A DNA stretch of 64,000 nt from Chitinophagaceae bacterium (GTDB lineage Bacteria; Bacteroidota; Bacteroidia; Chitinophagales; Chitinophagaceae), in the NCBI GenBank assembly GCA_016720825.1, contig JADKJV010000008.1, positions 177,528-241,527 of the forward strand, in the 5' to 3' direction. A program made the position numbers and the translations under genes. Position 1 is the first letter of the stretch. Each line of letters begins with the position of its first letter. Positions 52,517 to 61,217 of this stretch are shown here, piece after piece. The notes below the pieces were generated by a model. That model was given only the letters and a program-made list of their open reading frames with translations, was not told where the DNA came from and did no database searches.

Positions 52517-53361
52517 TACAGGATGTGTAAGATGGATAAAAGAAGATTGATAAAGGCCACCGGCAATGCCACACCAATGGTGAACCGCAGCATCTGGCGG
52601 TAGTTCACACGGGCTGAGGAATTGTCAAGTGCATTCACATATAAAAAGACACCCACTACAAGGCCGGCACCCAATAAAGGATTGCCTGCGCCAAAAAGAT
52701 AAACCAGGGTGTAACAGAAAACATTGTCGAGCCATTTGGCAGTGTAGACTGCTTCATAAAAAATACCGGAGAATTCAATCTCCGCACCACCGGTAATTTC
52801 CTGGTGTGCTTCTGCCACATCAAACGGTGATTTTTTCAGTTTAACGGGCAGGATCATCAGGAGTGCAATAAAGGCCAGCGGCATTTTGAGGATGAGTGAT
52901 TCACCTGAACTGAAAATAACAGACACATCAAAACTGCCATTGATCATATAGATGGTTACTGCCATCAGGATCAGTACCGGTTCATAGGCGAGGATACTGA
53001 TCGCCATCCGGTTCGCACCGAGGTGGCTGAAAATGGAACGGGTACTGTAACCTGCTAAAATCAGCAGTGCTGATGATAATAAATGCAGGAAGATGACGAG
53101 GATTAAATCACCGCCGAGAATCAAAACGGCCAGTGCAAACCAGAGTGCCAGGAAATGCATGAGACCGAGGAAGACGTGGGTGGAATGCACCATCATTTTC
53201 CTTTTGTCGGCCAGTTTCAGGAAATCATAAAAAGGCTGTAAAAGGGGAGGCCCGATACGCCGTTGCATCCGGGCGCGGATGATCCGCTCAAATCCTGCAA
53301 TCAGTCCGCCGATAACAGGTGCCAGGATGATTAATACTATTTGAAGCCATTCGTTTTTCAT
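52516..53361 (-). CDS. echB: Ech hydrogenase NuoH-like membrane subunit
   Basis: 281 residues, eight predicted membrane helices. NuoH/HyfC features: GGLIAGFERIIRARMQRRIGPPLLQPFYDFLKL, ILAYEPVLILMAVTIYMI, and the loop KLKKSPFDVAEAHQEITGGAEIEFSGIFYEAVYTAKWLDN, with the Glu-rich SPFDVAEAHQE signature next to the membrane arm. It anchors the hydrogenase module and takes part in proton or Na+ movement. The start overlaps the echC region. Confidence 0.93.
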   Translation of the reverse strand: MKNEWLQIVLIILAPVIGGLIAGFERIIRARMQRRIGPPLLQPFYDFLKLADKRKMMVHSTHVFLGLMHFLALWFALAVLILGGDLILVIFLHLLSSALLILAGYSTRSIFSHLGANRMAISILAYEPVLILMAVTIYMINGSFDVSVIFSSGESLILKMPLAFIALLMILPVKLKKSPFDVAEAHQEITGGAEIEFSGIFYEAVYTAKWLDNVFCYTLVYLFGAGNPLLGAGLVVGVFLYVNALDNSSARVNYRQMLRFTIGVALPVAFINLLLSILHIL

Positions 53362-53371
53362 AAATAATCTT

Positions 53372-55237
53372 TTACAAAATCACTACGGCCAGCAGGGTGA
53401 TGAAAAATAAAATCCCTGCAACGGTAAACCAGGGTGTGATTTTTTCCACACTGAAATAATAAGAAGAGAAAGAATAATTGACTTTCTCCCCGCACATATA
53501 TTCTTTCACACGATCCACTTTTTTAAACCGGATGAACATGGCGGCATACAATACGACAGGCAGTAAGAAGAATGCGATGGCCAGTGGCAGCAATGGCATG
53601 CTCATGTTCCCGATATGCAGCGATCCGTGTGACGTAAAGGCTGTCACCGGTTGCTGCAGGGTTGCTGCAATCACGGGCGCCAGGAATTCTGTTACGAGAT
53701 AACTTAGTCCGCCCATGCCGGCAACTATCAATACAAGCAATATGTAATTGGTAAACCGGTATATCGGATGGATATGTTCAGGTTTGGCACGGTCATCATT
53801 GCCGTTCCTGGCAATCAGCACACCAATTACTTTAAAGTATAACAGGGAAAGCATGGCACCACCCATTGCGATAGCGGCAATGACCAGTGCGCCGGCTATT
53901 TTACTGGTTTGTGCAAATCCGCCCATGGATTCTATACTGAACCACTTTCCGATAAAAGCGCCAAACGGAGGAAGGAGCAGTGATAAGAAACCGAAAGTGA
54001 TAATGAATGATGTAACGGGGCCTCTTTCAGCCAGGCGGTCCATATCCGTACTTTGTTTCAGGTGGAATTCCCTTTCCATAATTCCTGCGTTGAGGAAGAG
54101 CAGGCATTTGGATAAACCATGGAATAACATCAGTATCAGTGCAGCGGCCATAGTAACAGGCGTACCGGCTGCAGCCATCATGATCATCAGTGCAAGCAAT
54201 GCGACTGTTGAATAAGCGAGGATTCTTTTGAATACATCCTGTGACAGTGCACTGAAAGCTGCTGCGGCAAAAACAAATCCGGTAAATGCAATGATAACAG
54301 TTGATACCGCTGTTCCCTGCAGGGCAGGTGATAAGCGGAGAATAACAAACGGTGCAATCTTTACCATAGTGGATGAATGCAGTAAAGCACTCACAGGTGT
54401 CGGGGCTACCATGGCGCCGAGCAACCATTTGCTGAATGGCATTTGTGCACCTTTAACCAGAGCTGCAACAGCCAGCAGGGCAACAGGCAGCATGAATCCG
54501 GGTTGTGCGGCAATCTGCAGCAGGTGGGTGAAACTGGCTTCACCGGCATTGTTGTAACGCAGGAAAATGATGGCAGCTAAAATGGCAATACCACCTGCCT
54601 GGTTCATCCACAAAGCAGTCAGTGAATTCTTTACAGAGATTTCGTCCCGGCGGAAGCCAATCAGCAGGAAGGATGCCAGCGTAGTGAGTTCAAAAAACAG
54701 GAAGAAAAATTCCAGGTTATCGGAAGCCACTACCAGGTTCATGACTGCAATAAACCAGAAGATGACAGACATGAAATACTTTTTCCGTAATCCGCTGCAT
54801 GGTTCTTCTTCCATATAACGGATGGAATACACTGCAATGATTCCGCTGATCACATTGATCAGGAGAAACATAAACAGGCAGAGTTTGTCAATGTTAAATA
54901 CAAAGCCTGCTGATTCAGCGGGCTGGTTCATGAGCCAGATTGTTCCTGCCAGTTGCAGTATGGTCATAATACCGACCAGCAGGTTTTTCCTGCGATAGGC
55001 GATCCATCCGAAAAAAAGCAGGAGGGCAAGGTCTGCAATAACTACTGCCTGGTGCATAAAGGCCGGTACAGCAATTTGCAGTGATTGATCCGTTCGGGTA
55101 ATGAGATAAACGGAAATAGATGAAAACACGACTGCCGCGGTAATGATCAGGATTCTTGAAATCGATTTTGGAAGAATGAAGAGCAAACCACTCACAATAA
55201 CCGGCCCGGCAAAAAGGGCGATGATAAACGGATACAT
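53372..55237 (-). CDS. echA: Ech hydrogenase antiporter-like NuoL/HyfB subunit
   Basis: 621 residues, about fourteen to sixteen membrane helices. The proton-channel residues of NuoL/MrpA-type subunits are present: Glu183 in FLFFELTTLASF, Lys262 in ALVKGAQMPFSKW, then APTPVSALLHSSTMVKIAPF with His287 and Lys293. This is the only antiporter-like subunit, as in the minimal six-subunit Ech, and unlike the multi-subunit Mbh or Hyf complexes. It is the first gene of the ech unit and is preceded by 188 nt holding a palindromic site. Confidence 0.93.
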   Translation of the reverse strand: MYPFIIALFAGPVIVSGLLFILPKSISRILIITAAVVFSSISVYLITRTDQSLQIAVPAFMHQAVVIADLALLLFFGWIAYRRKNLLVGIMTILQLAGTIWLMNQPAESAGFVFNIDKLCLFMFLLINVISGIIAVYSIRYMEEEPCSGLRKKYFMSVIFWFIAVMNLVVASDNLEFFFLFFELTTLASFLLIGFRRDEISVKNSLTALWMNQAGGIAILAAIIFLRYNNAGEASFTHLLQIAAQPGFMLPVALLAVAALVKGAQMPFSKWLLGAMVAPTPVSALLHSSTMVKIAPFVILRLSPALQGTAVSTVIIAFTGFVFAAAAFSALSQDVFKRILAYSTVALLALMIMMAAAGTPVTMAAALILMLFHGLSKCLLFLNAGIMEREFHLKQSTDMDRLAERGPVTSFIITFGFLSLLLPPFGAFIGKWFSIESMGGFAQTSKIAGALVIAAIAMGGAMLSLLYFKVIGVLIARNGNDDRAKPEHIHPIYRFTNYILLVLIVAGMGGLSYLVTEFLAPVIAATLQQPVTAFTSHGSLHIGNMSMPLLPLAIAFFLLPVVLYAAMFIRFKKVDRVKEYMCGEKVNYSFSSYYFSVEKITPWFTVAGILFFITLLAVVIL

Positions 55238-55299
55238 AGTTTATCGTTTGGTTGGTTGAGAATAATAAGCGATGTTACAGCAAAAGCTGATTTTTGGGG

Positions 55300-55313
55300 A
55301 TGACAGAGGTCAT
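55300..55313. promoter_or_regulatory. FNR/CRP-like palindrome upstream of echA
   Basis: ATGAC-AGAG-GTCAT has 5-bp half sites with a 4-nt centre, the spacing of FNR-family operators. It is 63 nt before the echA start. A second dyad, GTGTG-N8-CACAC (55330-55347), lies nearby. Regulation by an oxygen-sensing CRP/FNR protein is inference. Confidence 0.4.
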
Positions 55314-55425
55314 TCAGTCTCATGATATTGTGTGAAATTATCCACACCAAATTGTGCATGAATTCCCGGGGAATTAAGCAATCTCCGTTTAGTGATACAA
55401 ATCAGTGTGTTCTGTTGCCGGCTGT

Positions 55426-55932
55426 TCAGAAAGCCTGTTTTGACGTTTGCTCTTTATCCTGTTCAATACGCAGGGATGGATATAAATCATGCATCCAGGA
55501 CGCCAGCGCTTTTTCCAGGTTGTCGGTTGCTTTATTGCTGATGCCGTTTTTCAGCTCCCATTCGTAGCCGGTTATGGCAATGGTGAAAGCCTGTGGCTTT
55601 TTCCTGTAAATTTCATCGCAGAGGTAGAGGATTGTTTCCGGGCTCTGTACATGCGAGGAATAAAAATAATGGGAGGCCGGTAAGCATTTCCTGATGCTGT
55701 ATCCTTCCTCCGTGTTTTCATATGTTGCATCAGCGAAAATCACGGTTTTGTAGCGGCTTACCAGCATGGCATCTTCGATCTGCAGCTGGTACCGGAATTC
55801 ATAATCTATCCCTTCGGGTATCAGTAGACTGGCTTCTTCTGCAAACTGCCAGCCCAACCCGTCATCCCTGCGGCCACTGTTGCCAATTCCAATCAAAAGG
55901 ATGCTGTTCGTTTCAGTTTCTGGATTTTTCAT
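55426..55932 (-). CDS. hoxW: Hydrogenase maturation endopeptidase (HyaD/HoxW family)
   Basis: 168 residues of the M52 hydrogenase protease family. The N-terminus ILLIGIGNSGRRDDGLGWQFAEEA carries the GN...DDG motif, FADATYENTEEG the second acidic ligand region and SSHVQSPETILYL the His ligand region. It clips the C-terminal peptide of the large subunit once nickel is in place. It overlaps the end of hoxH by 20 nt, so HoxH is its likely target. HoxH has a 25-residue tail; EchE has none. Confidence 0.88.
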   Translation of the reverse strand: MKNPETETNSILLIGIGNSGRRDDGLGWQFAEEASLLIPEGIDYEFRYQLQIEDAMLVSRYKTVIFADATYENTEEGYSIRKCLPASHYFYSSHVQSPETILYLCDEIYRKKPQAFTIAITGYEWELKNGISNKATDNLEKALASWMHDLYPSLRIEQDKEQTSKQAF

Positions 55933-57364
55933 CGATCAGTACTCCTTCATGATTATATAATTCCGCCTGCAATGGCATTTTACCCATCGCTTGTGTGGCG
56001 CAACTCAGGCAGGGATCATAGGCCCTGATGGCGATTTCAACCTGGTTGAGCATACTGTCGGTGAGCGTGCCTTTGCGGCTGATAACCTGTTCAGCCACCC
56101 ATTTCACAGCACGGTTCATCGCATCATTATTATGGGTGGTGGAGACAATCAGGTTGCAGCGGATAATTTTCCCTTTTTCGTCCACTTCATAATGGTGGGT
56201 GAGTGTACCCCTGGGCGCTTCGATGATACCAATGCCTTTTAACCTGGGGGTGCCGGTTCGGATAAGGTCATTGCCGAATATATTATCATCTGTCAGCAGT
56301 TCTTTTATCAGTTCTGCGCAATGCAATACTTCAATCAGCCTGGCCCAATGTGAATAGAGTGTACTGTTATTTACTTTTTGACCGGAGAAAGCCATGTATT
56401 CCTGTCTCGCTTTTTCTGCAAGCGGGGTGGGAATGAAGTCGCACACATTGATCCTGGCGAGCGGCCCGACACGGTTCCAGCCATTTTCCCGGCCAACTTG
56501 TTTCAGGTAGGGGAATTTCATGTATGACCATTGTGCAACGGCTTCTGAAAAATAATCCTGGTAATCGCTGGTATTGATATCGGGTAAAGTGATCTTGCCG
56601 TCGGAACTGATGGCTCTTAATTTACCATCGTATAATTCAAGTCCGCCATTTGCATCCACCATACCAAGATGCCCTGATGGGAATGCGGCAAACTCATCCA
56701 GGAATTTCCTGTTTTTAATATGGTAGTCGCGCATGAAGTTTACCATTTCCTGCGACCATTCGATCATGGTATCAATATTCTCAATTTCTTTTCCATTGAG
56801 GAAATAATCCCTTTCTTCCGGACTGAATGTTTTGTGTACACCACCGGGCACGGCTAATATCCCGTGTATTTTTTTACCGGCAACTGCCCGGATGATTTCC
56901 TGCCCGAATTTCCGCATGGTGATGCCTTTCACGGCGAGTTCCCTGTTTTCCAGTGCCACGGCAACTACATTTCTTTTTTCAGGTGGTGCGTCCACGCCAA
57001 ATAACAAGTCGGGGGATGCCAGGTAGAAAAAATGCAGTGCATGCGACTGGAAGATCTGGCCGTAGTGCATCAGTCTTCTCAGCAGTGTAGCGGTGGGTGA
57101 CAATTCCCAGGGTTCAACGCCAACAATCTGGTCAATGGCTTTTGCTGCAGCCAGGTGGTGGCTTACGGGGCAGATGCCACAGAGTCTTTGTACCAGAACG
57201 GGTGCTTCCCAGTAGGGGTGGCCCTGTATGAATCTTTCAAATCCCCTGAACTCAACGATATGGAAATAACTTTCTTTCACATGTCCGTATTCGTCCAAAT
57301 GGATAGTAACCCTGCCGTGGCCTTCCACGCGGGTAACAGGATCTATGGTGATTTTAGTCGTCAT
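55913..57364 (-). CDS. hoxH: Group 3d NAD-reducing [NiFe] hydrogenase large subunit
   Basis: 483 residues. Ni ligands: VQRLCGICPVSHH (Cys62, Cys65) and YDPCLSCATQAMGKMPL (Cys452, Cys455). The N-terminus ITIDPVTRVEGHGRVTI is the RxEGH motif of large subunits. The tail of about 25 residues after CATQ should be removed on maturation. The residue at the usual His next to the cut site is Gln (458). High similarity of overall pattern to HoxH of soluble NAD-linked enzymes, including AIDQIVGVEPWELSPTATLLRRLMH. It lies between the fused hoxUY and hoxW. Confidence 0.95.
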   Translation of the reverse strand: MTTKITIDPVTRVEGHGRVTIHLDEYGHVKESYFHIVEFRGFERFIQGHPYWEAPVLVQRLCGICPVSHHLAAAKAIDQIVGVEPWELSPTATLLRRLMHYGQIFQSHALHFFYLASPDLLFGVDAPPEKRNVVAVALENRELAVKGITMRKFGQEIIRAVAGKKIHGILAVPGGVHKTFSPEERDYFLNGKEIENIDTMIEWSQEMVNFMRDYHIKNRKFLDEFAAFPSGHLGMVDANGGLELYDGKLRAISSDGKITLPDINTSDYQDYFSEAVAQWSYMKFPYLKQVGRENGWNRVGPLARINVCDFIPTPLAEKARQEYMAFSGQKVNNSTLYSHWARLIEVLHCAELIKELLTDDNIFGNDLIRTGTPRLKGIGIIEAPRGTLTHHYEVDEKGKIIRCNLIVSTTHNNDAMNRAVKWVAEQVISRKGTLTDSMLNQVEIAIRAYDPCLSCATQAMGKMPLQAELYNHEGVLIDEKSRN

Positions 57365-57374
57365 AACTTTTTTG

Positions 57375-58649
57375 TTAATCGTATTTGTATTCAGCGTACA
57401 GAACAGAATATTTTTCGCCCCATAAGATGTTCTTCACAGCTTTCCAGATATGGGCTGCGTCGGGAGGGCAACCCGGGATGTAGTAATCAATTTTTACAAT
57501 TTCATTGCAGGCATACACCCTGTCAAGAATCTTTGGCAGGTCTTCATGGTAAGGCACAATGTGATTGCCCGGTTCATTTGTAACAGAGTTCAGGAAAGCT
57601 TCTTCCAGGCATTCGCTGAGGGGGATGCTGTTCCGCATGGAAGGCAGGCCTCCCCAAACGGAGCATTCACCGAGGGCAACCAGGATATCGCAATGTTCCC
57701 TGAAGAGGCGGAGTGTTTCCACATTGTCTGCATTGCAGCATCCGCCTTCAATTATGCCGAGGTGGCAACGGGTGGTGAATTTTTTAAAATCGGTAAGCGG
57801 GGATTTATCGAATGAAACCAGTTCCACCATATCCAGTAATTCAGTGTCAATGTCAAGGATAGACATGTGACAGCCGAAACATCCGGCAAGGGAAGTGGTG
57901 GCAATTATTTTTTTGCCCATTACGGATGGTGAAAGGTTGTCGCTGACCGGTTTGTTGAAATCCATTTGTACGGATTCCTGGTCAAATTTCCTGTCGCCGA
58001 ATGGTGTGGAGAAACTTTTCCCGCGAACGATAATAGCACCCGTAGGACAGATGTTCATCGCATGCATGGCTTCTTCTTCAGTCAGGCGAGCTTCCTGTTC
58101 ATAGTCCACACCTACGGACGTTTCATTACCGCGGTTCTGGTAGTTGAATACTTTTTTACCATCGCTGGTTTTTATTTCAACCACACAGCGGAGGCATTTG
58201 ATGCAACGGTTATGTTCCATCACCAGCCTGGTCGGGTTGTAATCAATCAGGCGGTCTTTAAACAGGTGCGGGAACCGGCTGGATGCGATACCAAGTTCAT
58301 ATCCCATGTGCTGTAAGTCGCAGTTACCACTTTTTTCGCAGGCCGGGCAAATGTGGTTGCCTTCGGCGAACATCATTTCCACGAGGGCTTTGCGCTGGTT
58401 GTTGTTGAGTTCGGGCGTGTTTACTTCTACCTGCAGGCCGTCTGTAATTTTTTCGGTACAGGCAGGCGCATACCGGCCATTGATACGGCAGGTACATACG
58501 CGGCAGGTGCCCAGCGGCGGTTCGATGTGTTTATAATAACAGAGTGAAGGAATGAAAATGTTATTTTCTTTCGCAACTTCCATCAGGTTTTTTCCGGCTT
58601 CGGCCTGTATGGATTTGCCATCAATTGTTATAGTCACCATGTTTGCCAT
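57375..58649 (-). CDS. Fused HoxU-HoxY: diaphorase iron-sulfur subunit joined to hydrogenase small subunit
   Basis: 424 residues from ATG 58649, 4 nt after the hoxF stop. Residues 1-205 are HoxU/NuoG-like: [2Fe-2S] Cys37, 49, 52, 64 (LCYYKHIEPPLGTCRVCTC), His-ligated [4Fe-4S] (HICPACEKSGNC), and CIKCLRC (149-155) plus the Cys of NICPTGAI (201), enough for one further [4Fe-4S]. The four ligands of the second ferredoxin cluster are all absent. Residues about 245-424 are HoxY: LAGCFGCHMSILDID (Cys257, 260), LVALGECSVWGG and YIPGCPPDAAHIW, the proximal-cluster ligands. The reading frame is continuous; no stop or start separates the halves. HoxU and HoxY are normally separate genes. Together with hoxF and hoxH this is a complete HoxFUYH set. 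Confidence 0.93.
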   Translation of the reverse strand: MANMVTITIDGKSIQAEAGKNLMEVAKENNIFIPSLCYYKHIEPPLGTCRVCTCRINGRYAPACTEKITDGLQVEVNTPELNNNQRKALVEMMFAEGNHICPACEKSGNCDLQHMGYELGIASSRFPHLFKDRLIDYNPTRLVMEHNRCIKCLRCVVEIKTSDGKKVFNYQNRGNETSVGVDYEQEARLTEEEAMHAMNICPTGAIIVRGKSFSTPFGDRKFDQESVQMDFNKPVSDNLSPSVMGKKIIATTSLAGCFGCHMSILDIDTELLDMVELVSFDKSPLTDFKKFTTRCHLGIIEGGCCNADNVETLRLFREHCDILVALGECSVWGGLPSMRNSIPLSECLEEAFLNSVTNEPGNHIVPYHEDLPKILDRVYACNEIVKIDYYIPGCPPDAAHIWKAVKNILWGEKYSVLYAEYKYD

Positions 58650-58653
58650 ACAG

Positions 58654-60393
58654 TCAGATTTTATATTTTTCGTTTTCCTGTGTTGCAGCTTCCAGGTCAA
58701 ACTTCAAATTGAGTCCGTTGTAATCCTGATCCAGTCTTGTAATAAAATAATCCTGGAATTTATCCATGGCATTGATCAGGCTGCTCGTGGCAGTTTTACC
58801 CAGTCCGCAGCGGCTGGTGTTTTTCATGATCAATCCCCAGTTCTTGAGGTCTTCCAGGTCTTGTTTTACTGCAAGGCCATTATCGAGTCTTTCCAGTTTC
58901 CGTTGTATAATAAAATTCCCGGCCCTGCAGGGGGTGCAGATGCCACAGGATTCATTTTTAAAGAATTCGGAAAAGTTGAGCAGGATTTTTACGAGGTCAC
59001 GTTGCTTATTAAAGATCATGAATGATCCGCCGCAACGGATGTCTTTCCGGGCGAGCAGGTCAAGCATGGATATCCGCCTGAATTTTTCTTTTATCGAAAT
59101 ACATTCACCGGAAGGTCCGCTGACCTGGATAAAGTAGGGATCTTCTGCTTCGCAGAGTTCCAGTAATTCGGCAACTGTCATGCCCCATTCAATTTCATAG
59201 ATACCGGGCAATTTGCAATCGCCTGATACGCTGAGCAGTTTTACGCCCGGTGAACCGGGAATACCCATCTGGCTGTAAGCTGCAGCGCCCATTTCAACAA
59301 TCCGGGTGGCGGCACAGAAGGTTTCTACATTATTAATAACAGTGGGTTGCTGGAGGTATCCTTTTTCAACAGGGAAAAACCATTTGGTTCGGGGTTCGCC
59401 TCTTTTTCCTTCCAGCGATTCGAGTAAAGCGGTTTCTTCACCGCATACATAGGAACCAGCGCCGATCTGCACGCGGATTGAAAACTGAAAACCGTTGAGT
59501 GCCGTGCAGGCAGTATCCAGGTAACCAGCGCTGACATATTCCTGAATAGCTTCGTCCAGTTTGTTTTTAAGCCAACGGTACTCACCGCGGAGGTATATGA
59601 TGCCTTTTGCTGCACCAACAGCATAACCGCAAAGGATCATGCCTTCGATGAGTGTACGGGCCTGGGTCTGGATCAGCACGCGGTCTTTAAAAGTACCGGG
59701 CTCACCTTCGTCTGCATTGCAGATTACAAATTTTGGTGTGGCAGGTTGCTGGCGTGCAGCGTCCCATTTTTTCCAGGTAGGATAGTAGGCGCCACCTCTT
59801 CCGGCGAGTTCAGCTTTTTTCAGTGTTTCAATAATTCCATCCGGGCCGATAGCAGAAGCGGTTTGGAATGTTGCGCCTGCTGCAAATGGTTTAAAGAATA
59901 CTGTTTTATTCCCGGGAGGTGAATAGCGGATATTTTCTGCCGGTGTGTCACAGATTGCCTCCGGCAGTGCTCCTTTTTTGAGCAATGAAATGATGTCTTT
60001 CACTTTGATCGCGTTCAAATTGGTGAACGGATAAAAATTGATCAGTGCGGAAGGCTCCTGGTCGCTGAGGCCAATGCAGGGTGTGAGGAATAAACCGAAA
60101 GTACCGGTACGGTCTACTGATCCGAATTTGGTTCCTGTTTCCCGTTCAAAGGTTTCTTTGATACGGTTAAAACCTTTCAGGTCAGAGATGATACTGTTAT
60201 TAAGGTAAATGGTGTATTTGCCTGTCGGTTTACGGTGAAAGAAATGATAGAATGATACAAGGCCTTCCACTTCCACGGCAGAAAGGCCGAATGAGGAAGC
60301 TATCTGGCTTATATCACTATCGTTAATGAAACCGTTTTTTAACTGTAATTCCCACAACTGATTCAGCAGAAGTGTTTGCCTGGTTTCTTCCAT
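58654..60393 (-). CDS. hoxF: HoxF: NADH-dehydrogenase subunit (NuoE-NuoF fusion)
   Basis: 579 residues from ATG 60393 (ATG 60420 is possible). Residues about 1-130 form a NuoE-like domain in which the [2Fe-2S] ligands are lost: the four Cys positions read Asn, Ser, Cys106, Ser110 (YLNNSIISDLKG, TPCIGLSDQ). Residues about 180-480 are the FMN/NADH domain: AELAGRGGAYYPTWKKW, FVICNADEGEPGTFKDR, GAGSYVCGEETALLESLEGKRGEPR. The [4Fe-4S] site is ESCGICTPCRAG with a distal Cys in TSRCGLGKTA. Length and cluster content resemble HoxF of Ralstonia-type soluble hydrogenase. First gene of the minus-strand hox unit. Confidence 0.93.
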   Translation of the reverse strand: MEETRQTLLLNQLWELQLKNGFINDSDISQIASSFGLSAVEVEGLVSFYHFFHRKPTGKYTIYLNNSIISDLKGFNRIKETFERETGTKFGSVDRTGTFGLFLTPCIGLSDQEPSALINFYPFTNLNAIKVKDIISLLKKGALPEAICDTPAENIRYSPPGNKTVFFKPFAAGATFQTASAIGPDGIIETLKKAELAGRGGAYYPTWKKWDAARQQPATPKFVICNADEGEPGTFKDRVLIQTQARTLIEGMILCGYAVGAAKGIIYLRGEYRWLKNKLDEAIQEYVSAGYLDTACTALNGFQFSIRVQIGAGSYVCGEETALLESLEGKRGEPRTKWFFPVEKGYLQQPTVINNVETFCAATRIVEMGAAAYSQMGIPGSPGVKLLSVSGDCKLPGIYEIEWGMTVAELLELCEAEDPYFIQVSGPSGECISIKEKFRRISMLDLLARKDIRCGGSFMIFNKQRDLVKILLNFSEFFKNESCGICTPCRAGNFIIQRKLERLDNGLAVKQDLEDLKNWGLIMKNTSRCGLGKTATSSLINAMDKFQDYFITRLDQDYNGLNLKFDLEAATQENEKYKI

Positions 60394-60586
60394 GATTAGG
60401 AATTTATGTGAGGGATACATCAAAGTTCGTTATAAAACAAGGCTGATAAAAACATTTGCAGTCATGCGGGTGTATGATTAAAATCAGTTGTCGACTTTTA
60501 TGTACACTTTCCCTCACGGAAAAATCATGCAAATGCTTGCAGATATAAAACTGACATTAATCATATCCTGTTGTATGTAACAAGAA

Positions 60587-60594
60587 TAGCTTTG
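60587..60594 (+). promoter_or_regulatory. -7 box for the plus-strand hox unit
   Basis: TAGCTTTG matches TAnnTTTG. The nearest TTG (60571-60573) is only 13 nt away, closer than usual, so the -33 is doubtful. The leader to hoxE would be about 105 nt. Confidence 0.4.
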
Positions 60595-60608
60595 TTGTAG
60601 TTTAATTC

Positions 60609-60624
60609 TGTACCAACTGGTACA
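60609..60624. promoter_or_regulatory. Perfect palindrome, likely operator, in the hox divergent region
   Basis: TGTACCA-AC-TGGTACA is a 7+7 perfect dyad. It lies about 15 nt after the -7 box, where a bound repressor would block the plus-strand promoter. The remainder of the 284-nt divergent region shows no other strong signal. Confidence 0.45.
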
Positions 60625-60707
60625 CAACTTCATGAAATCTGAGCATTACATCCCTCCGGCACACTACGCTGCCAATTATTTTCAACTCTCTAAATGCTGA
60701 ACATTAT

Positions 60708-61217
60708 ATGAAAAGCGATATGGTTGTCTCATTTAAGGAATCGGCGAAAACGGACCCACGGATAAAACTGATCGCAGCCAGGATGAAAAAAGAAGGATTC
60801 AAGCCTGATTCATTAATTGAGATACTGCACACGGCGCAGGGTGCTTATGGTTACCTGCCGAAAGATATACTCCTTTATATAGCACAGTCACTCCGCCTCC
60901 CTTTATCAAGGGTCTTTTCCACTGTCACGTTCTACCATTTCTTTTCCCTGAAATCAAAAGGAGAACATACCTGTATCGTTTGCACAGGTACAGCCTGTTA
61001 CGTAAAAGGGGCACAGGCGTTACTCAATAAGCTGGAATCGAGTTTCGGATTGAAGCCCGGGCAGGTAACAGCAGATAATAAACTCGGTGTGCAGGTGGCC
61101 CGCTGTATCGGCGCCTGCGGACTTGCACCGGCAGCCGTGATTGACAATGAAGTAGCCGGCAAAGTGGATGCAGAAGAATTGATCCAAACCATAAACATGA
61201 AAACCGGAATAGTATGA
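60708..61217 (+). CDS. hoxE: HoxE: diaphorase [2Fe-2S] subunit (NuoE-like)
   Basis: 169 residues. NuoE fold: GFKPDSLIEILHTAQGAYGYLPKDILLYIAQSLRLP, then the intact [2Fe-2S] ligands in IVCTGTACYVKGA and ARCIGACGLAP. This contrasts with the degenerate domain of the minus-strand HoxF. The stop overlaps the hoxF start by ATGA, so the genes are coupled. It serves as the entry subunit of a HoxEFU diaphorase as in cyanobacterial bidirectional hydrogenase. Confidence 0.93.
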   Translation: MKSDMVVSFKESAKTDPRIKLIAARMKKEGFKPDSLIEILHTAQGAYGYLPKDILLYIAQSLRLPLSRVFSTVTFYHFFSLKSKGEHTCIVCTGTACYVKGAQALLNKLESSFGLKPGQVTADNKLGVQVARCIGACGLAPAAVIDNEVAGKVDAEELIQTINMKTGIV

